Part shown: positions 35,100 to 44,250 of the stretch, piece by piece
Numbering within the stretch: position 1 is the first letter of the stretch
Layout: each line of letters begins with the position of its first letter
Assembly: GCA_019828545.1 (NCBI GenBank)
Contig: JACVRA010000095.1
Location: 623,305 to 687,304, forward strand
Origin: Paracamarosporium sp. OC-R06-R3
Lineage: Eukaryota > Ascomycota > Dothideomycetes > Pleosporales > Didymosphaeriaceae
DNA length: 64,000 bases
Direction: 5' to 3'
Made by a program: the position numbers and the translations under genes
Notes under the pieces: model-generated
What the model saw: the letters and a program-made list of their open reading frames with translations, nothing else
Database searches by the model: none
What the model was told of the DNA's origin: nothing

Positions 35100-35713
35100 G
35101 GGCGTGGGCGGGCCGACAGGACGCAGAATTGGTAGAGAGCAAAGGGCAGGACGCGCGAAGAAACACCACGCAAAAGTGTAATAATGCAAACCGTCCATTT
35201 GTCAGCGGGCAAGACCTCAGCAATATTGCCAGGTCGCACAAGGCAAGGACCCATGGCGCTCCTACGTGGTACAGTATTTTATCAGTCATCGGGAACTTTG
35301 AATACGCACCATGGCGGCTCAGTATCACACAACGACCAGACTCACCTCACCTCAGAGGGTGAGCCTGACATTCAGGGCCGGATGGCTTATTGCGCCCCTT
35401 CTCCGAGTGCTGCAAGCTCGTAATCCAGCTAAGTATGGCATCCTTCAGCCTCTACCCACAGACTGCTCCGTGAGGGCGACTATCAGCTCATCACGGGTCT
35501 TCTGAAACAATGCTTTTGCGCAGCATCTCTGCCTCTAAGGCGCGTCGGAATGGCTTTGACCCCAAAGGATGAGGGCATACGAGGGCTCTGGAGAAAACGA
35601 TATAAGAGCGGCAGTGGCTCTGTCTGGGGTCGACATAGACAAGACGACGTCCTCACCTAGACATACATACATCCATCCATACATACATTTCGTAATTTTC
35701 GTTTGCGTCATCC
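35100..35713. promoter_or_regulatory. Divergent promoter, MFS exporter / FAD oxidase
   Basis: 614 nt between start codons. A TATAAG at 35601-35606 lies about 110 nt before the FAD oxidase ATG and could be its TATA element. No shared operator was recognised. Confidence 0.45.
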
Positions 35714-37486
35714 ATGGTTTTCTTTGACCTTTTCCGAGCGGCCGCGCTCCTTGCCTTGCTAGCGGACCACAGCCATGGGACTGCTCTGCCAGCTACAGAC
35801 GAAAGCAGCTCGAGCAGCAGATGCAGGTATCTGCCTGGCGACAAGGGCTGGCCAGACGCGCGCAAGTGGAACCGGCTGAACGACACGGTGCATGGGCGGC
35901 TGGTTGCCACGGTGCCTCTGGCACGCGTGTGCCACGACCCCGACTACGACGAAGCTGCATGTAAGACGCTGCGCGACCGCTGGGGTTTCGCCGACGTGCA
36001 CCACAACTCGCCGTCGTCGGTCCTGGACATGGTGGCCCAGAACGGGTCGTGCGATCCGTTCGAGCCGCGTAGCAAGCCATGCACGCTGGGCAACTATGCT
36101 GTGTACTCGATCGCAGCCGAGACGGCAGACGACGTGGCGGCGGGCCTCTTGTTCGCGCAGCAGAACAGGATCCGCTTCACGATCAAGAACAGCGGGCACG
36201 ATTTCCTGGGCAAGAGCACGGGGGCGGGGGCGCTGGGCATCTGGACGCAGAAGCTCAAGACCATCACCATCCTCGACCACTACCGGTCGAGCTACTATCG
36301 CGGGCCGGCCGCCAGGTACGGGGCCGGTGTGGCTGCGTCCGATGTCTACACGGCGATCGCGGCCAGGGGGTACCTCGGCGTCGGGGGCAGCTGTCCCTCT
36401 GTGGGCCTGGCTGGCGGCTTCATGCAAGGCGGCGGCCACGGCCCAATGACTTCGCTGCACGGCATGGGCGCCGACCAGGTGCTTGAGTGGGACGTGGTGC
36501 TCGCGGATGGGCGCAAGGTCGTTGCTAAGCCTGATAATGCTTACGCCGATCTCTACTGGGCTCTTAGCGGTGGGGGCGGCGGCACCTACGCCGTCGTCCT
36601 CTCCGTCACGGTGCGCATCTTCAACGACGAGCCCAAGTGGACGAGCGCCATCGTCCAGATCTCGCCGCCGCAGCGTGCCAATGCCTCGGACGACTACTGG
36701 AAGGGCGTCGAGGCGTGGTATGCATCCATGCCACGCTTCCTGGCCGTCAAGGGCGCCTCGTCCGTGGGCCAGGTCGGTGCCGACCAGACCTACCTCCAGC
36801 CACTGATCCCAAACGTCGACGAGCGCGGCTTCCGCAAGGTGCTGAGCACCTTCACCGGTGAGCTCGACGCTCTGCGCGTGCCCTACAATCTCACCGTCTC
36901 CACCCACCCAAGCTTCTTCGACATGTACGAGAAATACGACGGCCCGCTCCCCTGGGGCATCTATCCGTCTGACAGGCACACCACCGGCCACTTTGTCCCG
37001 CTCACCTCCCCCCAAGACGACAACACCGCCAGAAAGGCCGCCAAGACGCTCGTCACCGCAATGCGCCGCTCAGCCGAGCAGACGGGCAACGTCTTCGGCC
37101 AGTCCATCATCAAGACGTCCACGTCGCAGGCCGTTGCCGCAAACGCCGTGCATCCCACCTTCCGCAGCCGCCACGGCGTCCTGTCCTTCTTCGCCCAGAC
37201 CGTCTGGAACTACCAGAAGCCGCGCAGCTTCAACCTCGAGCAGGCCAAGCTCCTGGATACTGTCGTCGCGCCTATTCTGGAGAAGGTCGCCCCTGGTGTG
37301 GGCGGCTATCTCAACGAAGCAAGCCCCACCCTCAAGTCGTGGAAGTGGGACTACTACGGCGTAAACTACCAGCGCCTGCGGAACGTCAAGAGAAAGTACG
37401 ATCCCAGCGATCTGTTCTTCGGGCCCACGGCCGTAGGCAGCGACGCTTGGAACGTGGCCAACAATGGTCGTATGTGTCGCACATAA
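35714..37486 (+). CDS. Secreted FAD-linked oxidoreductase (berberine bridge enzyme type)
   Basis: Intronless, 590 residues. The N-terminal signal peptide is MVFFDLFRAAALLALL and following. The PCMH-type FAD domain holds both predicted covalent anchors: His162 in IKNSGHDFLGKSTG and Cys227 in GSCPSVGLAGGF, as in bicovalent BBE-like oxidases. The C-terminal BBE motif reads NYQRLRNVKRKYDPSDLFFG. Such enzymes oxidise alcohols or do oxidative cyclisation, passing electrons to O2. Its coding sequence is clearly more GC-rich at third positions than the neighbouring P450s, and it lacks introns. This leaves long chance ORFs on the opposite strand. The secretion signal suggests action in the secretory pathway or outside the cell, late in the pathway. 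Confidence 0.92.
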   Translation: MVFFDLFRAAALLALLADHSHGTALPATDESSSSSRCRYLPGDKGWPDARKWNRLNDTVHGRLVATVPLARVCHDPDYDEAACKTLRDRWGFADVHHNSPSSVLDMVAQNGSCDPFEPRSKPCTLGNYAVYSIAAETADDVAAGLLFAQQNRIRFTIKNSGHDFLGKSTGAGALGIWTQKLKTITILDHYRSSYYRGPAARYGAGVAASDVYTAIAARGYLGVGGSCPSVGLAGGFMQGGGHGPMTSLHGMGADQVLEWDVVLADGRKVVAKPDNAYADLYWALSGGGGGTYAVVLSVTVRIFNDEPKWTSAIVQISPPQRANASDDYWKGVEAWYASMPRFLAVKGASSVGQVGADQTYLQPLIPNVDERGFRKVLSTFTGELDALRVPYNLTVSTHPSFFDMYEKYDGPLPWGIYPSDRHTTGHFVPLTSPQDDNTARKAAKTLVTAMRRSAEQTGNVFGQSIIKTSTSQAVAANAVHPTFRSRHGVLSFFAQTVWNYQKPRSFNLEQAKLLDTVVAPILEKVAPGVGGYLNEASPTLKSWKWDYYGVNYQRLRNVKRKYDPSDLFFGPTAVGSDAWNVANNGRMCRT

Positions 37487-38391
37487 CGGTACATGTATGT
37501 TTGCATTTCGTTTTGTCCCCTCCATTCTTTCGTCTCCTTTGCTTTGTACACCATGTTTTGATATATGCGGTGTTGTATTCTCGGCGTTTGGGATTGCAAG
37601 GGTGGAGGCTTCGTTCCGAATTTTCCATTTACCACCACGTACATTCCGTCACATTGCGTACATCTAGTCATCTTGCCAGTATTTTCATCAAGTCAGTATC
37701 CTTATCGAGTCGGTATTTTCATCGAGTTTTCTTGTTCATCTAGTCATTACGTTCGTCTGGTCATTATGTTCGTCTAGCTCCAAGCCTATAAAGCCATTAA
37801 ATTATCAACTTCATCAAGTCACAAACTATCTAACTATCAAGTCTGTCTAGCCATCATGCATTCCCGTATTAGCTTTCCATGTCACAGCCAGCGAGTACTA
37901 CTACTACATCGAATAACGTGGGTATCTGCTAGTCCAGAATTTCTTTGACATTCCCGTCAGCTCGGTCGAGGCATTCATCTATCTATCTATCAACAAGAAA
38001 CCATCGAATCAGCGAAAGCCGATTTGATCGATTATCAATCATTTTGTTTCGTCCAAAGTCAATTGGCTACGACCATCACAGTTTCGTGGTAGGTCAGCAG
38101 CGTCAAGATTGGTCTGTTGAAGCGGTGCTGATGGATCGCAGCCATGGATACTGCGGGGCAGCAGACTCTGCTGCCTAGGTGTAGGTTATGTCATTCATCT
38201 AGCAAGATCACACGACAAGACAAGTAGATTTGAAATTGTTGGTATTTGATTGATCACTACTTCAGCCTATGCGCTTCCATATCATCCTGCAGCTGAGACT
38301 ATCCAGTCTCAGGCAATCCTAGCTATCATTGAGTAACCGTTGGTAAGGCATGAGCTGCCGCTGATACTGCACGAGCAGTCCGATGAGCACT
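37487..38391. other. Intergenic with degenerate short repeat
   Basis: 905 nt between two convergent genes. 37661-37856 carries a degenerate repeat (listed separately). No gene was recognised in the rest. Confidence 0.4.
37661..37856. repeat. Degenerate short tandem repeat, unit near TCATCNAGTC
   Basis: Visible copies or near copies include CATCTAGTCA, TCATCAAGTCAG, TTATCGAGTCGG, TCATCGAGTT, TCATCTAGTCAT, TCGTCTGGTCAT, TCGTCTAGCTC, TCATCAAGTCAC and CTATCAAGTCTG, spaced about 18-25 nt over some 195 nt. It lies in the 3' region of the FAD oxidase gene. Confidence 0.5.
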
Positions 38392-39156
38392 CTACCACGG
38401 GAAATCCTTGCCCTCCAACTCGACAATGGAAGACTTGCCCGTCGGGATGAAGCGGCCCGAGTGGGTCTCCTTGGTGGCCTCGTCGATCAACTTGACGGAT
38501 TCGACAATGGTTGGCTCGACCTCGTCGAAGGCCTTGTCCAGGCCGACAGCCTTGGCACCAGAGTTGCCCATGTCGGTCTGGACGAAGCCAGGATCGATGA
38601 CAAGAGCTGTGATCTTGGGGTGCTCAAAGTGAACGCGGCGGACAAAGAAGTGAACCAGGGCCTTGGAAGCACCGTACACTGTCATGGGGTACAAAGCGCG
38701 GCGCTCCATGCCACCGATGCTGCCGAGGGGACTGCCAAAGGCGACAAACTTGGGGTTGGACGACTTCTCCAGCAGCTCGTAGGTGCCCTGGAAAAGAGCA
38801 AGAGCTCCGTATGCGTTTGTGTCCATGTGGCGGTGGAGCTCACCGAGCTGGGCTTGAGCAATGGGACCTCCAGCCTGGGCAATTCCAGCGCTGGAGAGGA
38901 CGATATCCAGGCTCTGGACGCCGTTGTTGATGATGGACTCTTTGAGCTTGGTGGGGTTGAACTCGGTGCTGTCGAGAGGAATGACAATGAGCTTGCTGCC
39001 TGAGCCCTTGGGGACCGAGGCGAGGCTCTTGGCCGTCTCGTGAGAGGGGTCGCGCACCGTAGCAATGACGGTCACGTTGTCACGAGAGAGGTACTTCTCG
39101 GCGGCAGCACGGCCAAGGCCGCGGTTGGCGCCGGTGATCAGGATGGTGATAGACAT
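38392..39156 (-). CDS. Short-chain dehydrogenase/reductase (nor-1/AflD-like)
   Basis: Intronless, 254 residues. Classical SDR layout: NAD(P)-binding TGANRGLG at residues 8-15, catalytic Asn114 (DTNAYG), Ser142 in the stretch AFGSPLGS, and Tyr161/Lys165 in YGASK. The usual NNAG motif is LSSAG. The sequence most resembles the ketoreductases of the norsolorinic-acid reductase group, common in fungal polyketide clusters. It presumably interconverts a ketone and an alcohol on the PKS product. The Met at 39156 was chosen because it puts the first strand (ITILITGA) at the N-terminus; the frame stays open upstream to 39342. Divergent from P450-3. Confidence 0.9.
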   Translation of the reverse strand: MSITILITGANRGLGRAAAEKYLSRDNVTVIATVRDPSHETAKSLASVPKGSGSKLIVIPLDSTEFNPTKLKESIINNGVQSLDIVLSSAGIAQAGGPIAQAQLGELHRHMDTNAYGALALFQGTYELLEKSSNPKFVAFGSPLGSIGGMERRALYPMTVYGASKALVHFFVRRVHFEHPKITALVIDPGFVQTDMGNSGAKAVGLDKAFDEVEPTIVESVKLIDEATKETHSGRFIPTGKSSIVELEGKDFPW

Positions 39157-40025
39157 GGTGAAGTGGTGGTTGGGAGGCAGATAGACGAATGCACAGTGAC
39201 GTTGAGGGTAAAGACTCAGGTTGGCTGGACGTGGGGTAGAGCAGCGCGAGCAAGATAAAGAAGCCAGAGGGCGGCAGTGAATCAGATTGGTAATCCATGT
39301 AGTACGGGTAGGTGCAATTGGTGTTGTAAGCAGAAAGTGCACTTGAACAAAGCAACGGGTTTGTCAGTTGTAACACGCATTGATCGTCACAGTGCACACC
39401 CACGCCTCGTTGGGGTCCACGACGAGGATGAATTGCGGCACTCGTGCGTCGAGCATGCCCTCAAGCCAGAATTGCACAGTCGGACCTCCGAGAGTGTAGT
39501 AGGCTGCAAAGCGAGAATTGGTTGTGGAGCCTGGCCCATGTCTCACGCTCAGCTGCGGCTGCCGAAAGCAGCAAACACGCCATGGGCGACTGCCATGTAC
39601 GATGGATGCGGATCAGGCAACCACGCTGCGCGCACGTCAACGACCGAACATAATCGACTGCGGGGCGGCTTCTCACGCACGTACCATGATACCCAACGGC
39701 CCGGAATGCCACCATACCCATCGCATTGGTCGCTTTCCCCACCTGCATCCTTCAGCTGGGGGCTGCAATATATTCGCTTCGCATCGTAGTACAAGGCGTG
39801 CCACATGCAGCCTTGGTCCGACTTTGTACAGTATATCGGACACTCGGCGGAACACAGGTTTAGCACCTTCACCGCTTCAGGGGTAACGAAACAGCTTGGT
39901 GGGCCCCATGCATCACATGACTCCAGTTTGCGGCAGCCTTTATGAGGCATTCACTGGATCTTTCCACGCTATTCCGTCGTTGCACTGGTGCCTTCTTCGC
40001 ACTCCCAACTTTGAGTTTTGCAGTC
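39157..40025. promoter_or_regulatory. Divergent promoter, SDR / P450-3
   Basis: 869 nt between start codons. A weak possible minus-strand small gene at about 39364-39600 is discussed under findings. No operator was recognised. Confidence 0.4.
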
Positions 40026-41674
40026 ATGTACTCTCTTCAAGCAAAACTGGGCATTGCGCTTGCTCTATCCTTCATCTATCTCGCTGGGTTGGCTGTGTAC
40101 CGCCTCTATCTGAGCCCTCTTGCCAAATTTCCAGGCCCGAAGCTTGCAGCCCTCACGCAATGGGTTGAAGCATACTACGAGATCTTGTACGGAGAGGGTG
40201 GCCAATTCATGTTCAAGTATCGCGAGTGGCACAAGAAGTATGGTAGGTTTACATCAATTCATATTTGGCGGAGGATACGCTTCTGACTCCACCCTCCTAG
40301 GCCCGATCATCCGCATCAACCCTTGGGAAGTCCACATCCAGGATGCCTCGTTCTTTGATACCCTCTACGGGAACTCTCTCCAAGTCAACAAGCTAGCCAG
40401 TCTCGCCCACAGATTCCACAGCCCCGACTCCGCTTTCTCTACGCTCGAACATCACGTCCACCGTCAGCGTAGAGGAGCCCTCAATCCGTTCTTTTCCAAG
40501 CGAAAGATTGCTGATCGGGCGCCTCTTATTCAGAATGCCATGGATCGCCTTTGCGCGAGACTTGAGAGGGATTTTGTTGACTCTAAGAGGGTCCTACACA
40601 TTAACGACATGTGGGGTTGCTTCACGTCCGACAGCATCGTTGAATATTCCTTCGAGCAACGATACAATTTCATCGAGACACCAGACCTCCGTGCTGACTT
40701 CACGGACGCAATGATCAATCTCCTGGAGCCGGTTCACTTGGTCACACAGTTCCCGCTGTTGTTCAAATCCATGACGCTGCTCCCGGACTGGGTACTTGAA
40801 AAAGCCACTCCTCAATTAGCCGCGGTTAACAATTTCAATCGGGTAAGTTTTCTGCTTGTATCCACCACCGAATCGACCTAACATAGCATTGCAGGAGATG
40901 ACCAAACAAATCAGCCTAACGCTCGAGGCTAGGAAGCATGGTGGGAAGAAGGCCGACACAATCTTCAACTCGATCCTGGACTCCAACCTTCCAGAGTCAG
41001 AGGTCTCTATCAATCGTCTCCAGCAAGAAGCTATCAGTGTGACCGGCGCCGGCATTGAAACAACCATGCGAGGTCTCTCCGTGGCAACCTACCACATCAT
41101 CGCTAATCCTGATGTAAAAGCCCGCTTGGTGGCTGAGTTGAAGGATGCGATACCAGATGCATCTGCTCGAGGCACTGGGATGCCATCGTGGGACTCACTC
41201 ATGCAATTGCCGTATCTGACAGCCGTCATCAATGAAGCTCTGCGCTTCTCTTATGGAACTACGCAGAGGATGCCGCGCATCGCGCCGAAGACTGACCTCC
41301 AGTATAAAGACTGGTATATTCCCGCTGGTATGATTGTAGGCATGGACTCGTACGCTGTGTCCCACGATGAGGAAATCTTCCCTGACAGCTTCAAGTTTGT
41401 TCCCGATCGGTGGCTGGGAGACCCCAAAGCGCCAGACGGGAAGCAGCTTACGAGGTACTTGGTCGCATTCGGACGGGGCACAAGAAGCTGTGTTGGGATG
41501 CAGCTAGCGTACGCCGAGTTGTATATCGGTCTTGCGAGCTTGTTCCGTAGATTCGATCTCGAACTGTTTGAGACTGTCAGAGGGGATATTGATGCGACGA
41601 GGGACCGGTTCGTCCCGAGACCTCAGCTTGGAAGTAAGGGCGTGAGGGCTATGTGTCTTGGCTTGAGAGCGTGA
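40026..41674 (+). CDS. Cytochrome P450 monooxygenase (P450-3, TRI4/CYP58-like)
   Basis: Exons 40026-40242, 40301-40842 and 40895-41674 give 512 residues. The N-terminal anchor (GIALALSFIYLAGLAVYRLY) is followed by SPLAKFPGPKLAALTQWVEA. Then GPIIRINPWEVHIQDASF, I-helix GAGIETTMRG, ExxR motif EALR, a PDRW in place of PERW, and haem loop FGRGTRSCVGM (Cys452). The first intron matches P450-1 and P450-2, and the second matches P450-1 in position and phase; both have a 542-nt exon 2. The start at 40026 gives the usual anchor distance; 39942 is an alternative in-frame Met. It converges on the alpha/beta hydrolase gene, 253 nt between stops. Substrate unknown, probably a cluster intermediate. Confidence 0.9.
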
Positions 41675-41927
41675 AACTTGTTCTGCGTAGGTCTAGAATT
41701 TACACCGCAATTGCAGCTTTCGTGGGTAGTCACGCGCACACATGAGAACACTTACGAAGGATTGTACGACTCCCAATCGCAAATATAATGATGGAGACTG
41801 TACTAGTCTATTTGAAGGTGCGCCATTAAGAACTCTACCGAACTGATTCACTGACGCTGACTATCAAAGGTTGACCATTTTCTTGCGAATACATGCCGCC
41901 CAGCCCCTACGATCCATCAACACGACA

Positions 41928-42894
41928 CTAATTCGCCTGTCCCGTCTCAACGATATCCTTGAGGAATTTGGCCTGCATAGCACAAAGCTCAGGGAATTCT
42001 TCGCCACTAAGCACGTTCAAATGCCCTTTCCCCGGAGCAACGTGCACCTTCTTAGGCTCAGCAAACGTGTCAAACAGCGCAAACTGCTCCTCAGGCGGAC
42101 TGATCATATCCAGCTCGGGAACAACCATGCAAACAGGTGTAGCATGCATGTAACGCATGATGCCATGAGGTTGCCAAGCGATGATCTTGTAGTACGTTTG
42201 CAACGTGGTGTGGTTCTCGTGGTTCGGAGCACCGAGCCGCTTCGCGTTAACCATGTAGTCGAACTCCTCTTTGTCGGCGCCGATTCCCATGCCTGCCGGG
42301 TTTTTACCGTCGGCGGTGAGCACGGGCAGGTAGATGGGGGCGTTCGCGCCTTTCGTTTGGGAGGCGCGGTCTTGCATGGACTTTGCAAGGACGCGTGGGA
42401 AAGTTTCGGGCGTGAGCTCGAAGTTGAGGAGGGGACAGATCGAGATGCAGCATTTTGCGCGCTTGTCCAGGGCGGCCGCGCAGAGGGCGAGGCAGCCTGA
42501 GAAGGACATGCCCCAGAAAGCGACGGCGGTTGGGTCCACGGTGGGCTGCGCTTGGAGGAAGGTGAGAGCATCCGAGTAGTCGGATATCTGCTTCAAAGGG
42601 TCGATCTCATTGCGGGGTGTCCCTTCGCTTTCTCCTAGGCTTCGTGGATCGTAAAGGAGGCTGGTGATGCCGAGCTTCTGGAATTCTTCGGCGACTTGAG
42701 GGACAAACATCTCTTTGACGCAGTTGAACTGTTTTGGTCATCAGCTTGATATTCTGAGGCATCTGTCTGTAGACTGTACTGACGCCAGGTGTAATCACAA
42801 TGCCAGGACCTCTAGAGGGAGCTGGATACAGCCATCCTCGAAGAGTGAGACCATCAACGGTCTTGAATTCGATGTCTTGCCGCTCAGCAGGCAT
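41928..42894 (-). CDS. Alpha/beta hydrolase (polyketide thiohydrolase/transferase-like)
   Basis: Exons 42784-42894 and 41928-42728 give 303 residues. The intron has an unusual GTCAGT donor; it was chosen because the join reads [20 protein letters not shown], restoring the frame and the expected strand-turn. Family landmarks are [18 protein letters not shown], the nucleophile elbow WGMSFSG (Ser112) and the C-terminal His in GKGHLNVL. Related proteins in fungal polyketide clusters act as chain-transferring or product-releasing hydrolases, and this gene is divergent from the PKS. With the FSH1-type protein, the cluster has two candidates for chain release. Alternatives are an ester or peptide hydrolase acting on a finished product. 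Confidence 0.85.
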
Positions 42895-44250
42895 GATGGA
42901 TTTCCTTGTGAATCTTTGAGAAAGAGGATTTGAGGTTGGGAAGATTGAATGAATCTTGCGGGGCCTGTAAAACCCCCCAAACTGATCCCAAGTAGTCTTA
43001 AGAGTGATAGAGCTATGCTGGAATCGACACCCTGCAGGCTGTGAAACATTACATCTAACCGATCTGTGCTGATTTGCAAACCTGGGATAATGGTAAGACG
43101 GCCTGGATCTCTGGATGTACGCTCAGCTCTAGTGAGTCCCGCATTTTTCCATGATACGATATCTTAGATAGGTAACACCATGGGGATCCTAGTTTGGGTA
43201 ATGCACGGTATGTCCCGAACGGGGGCTCAGTCAGTAAAACTGCAGCTTATCTCCACGAGGTGTACCTATCGAGCAAAAAAAAGACTCATACCGATTAATC
43301 TGTAGCTCTAGTCTTGATGCGGTACGGTTGTTTGACTCCAGCTTCTCGCCTTGTTTCACACACCGTCAGCCGGGCCACATGCTCTGCCGGTAGATGTACG
43401 ACGTTGCACAGAATGTACGTTGCTACTCTAGGTGCTGAGTAAAGCCTACCCTTACCGCCAGATAAGTAGAAGTGATACCTAAATGACTAAGACATGTAAC
43501 AGGGAATCCTTTCCGACCGCAGCATATGCAGTATGTATCTTGCATCCTCCACCTTAGCCTCATGGGGCGGCTACGCCTCAAGGCTGAAATGAGCTGACCG
43601 CGTCGTCGGCAGACCCTTCTCTGGTGCAAGTGACGGCGGCGCTACATGCTTGTACACCATTTCTAGGCTACGCTTACGAGGGAATGCACGTTCGATGAAA
43701 CTTCACTGTCGACTCGATCGTCGTTGTGGGTCGAGGGGTCAGCCGCTACACACCAGTATACTTATCCATCCAATCGAATGACTCCTTGATATCGTCCGGG
43801 CAATGTGTTGGGATCTGGGGCATGGTCACAAGACATCTAGAGACCCTGATAGACCTACATCCAGGCCCCCAAAGGCTTTCGTTTCACGTAACTCGTGAAG
43901 ACATAGCTGACACGAGGATAGCCGGTGAAGAGGGTCGGTGTGGAAAAAATGCCGAGAGCACGGACAGGAGGTTTCTGAGTACGATGGAAGTTTCAAGGGA
44001 GCCATGGAGAACGAGATCTGCATGTTGGTCAAGGATACCCGTAGTGGTGAACACTCAGCTCTGGCCGTAGCTCAAGAACGCATACTGCATGTCTTCATCT
44101 GACAGTAAGTGATTCATTGCACCGTCTGGAGTTGAGGGCTTGCATGGCCAAAGCCCTTCTTCATAAACCCCCAGATAACCCCAACATTATCTGGTGTTCA
44201 GCAAAGCCGGGCCGTTCTCTTTACCACTGGCCCTGCACTTTCTCATCAAC
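42895..44250. promoter_or_regulatory. Divergent promoter, alpha/beta hydrolase / PKS
   Basis: 1.36 kb between start codons. A plus ORF at 43726-44070 (114 codons) has no recognisable protein character. A C-rich stretch (ATAAACCCCCAGATAACCCC) lies at about 44163-44182 before the PKS start. No operator was recognised. Confidence 0.4.

Noticed and set aside
35759..37015. 418-codon open frame on the minus strand
   Set aside because: It lies wholly antisense to the FAD oxidase. The GC-rich third positions of that gene remove stop codons on the opposite strand, and the frame has no recognisable domain.
43726..44070. 114-codon plus-strand ORF before the PKS
   Set aside because: No domain, and no join to the PKS frame; it lies in the PKS promoter.
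44194..44250. Upstream in-frame Met of the PKS
   Set aside because: Possible, but the extra 19 residues look unlike the usual PKS N-terminus; the Met at 44251 was preferred.
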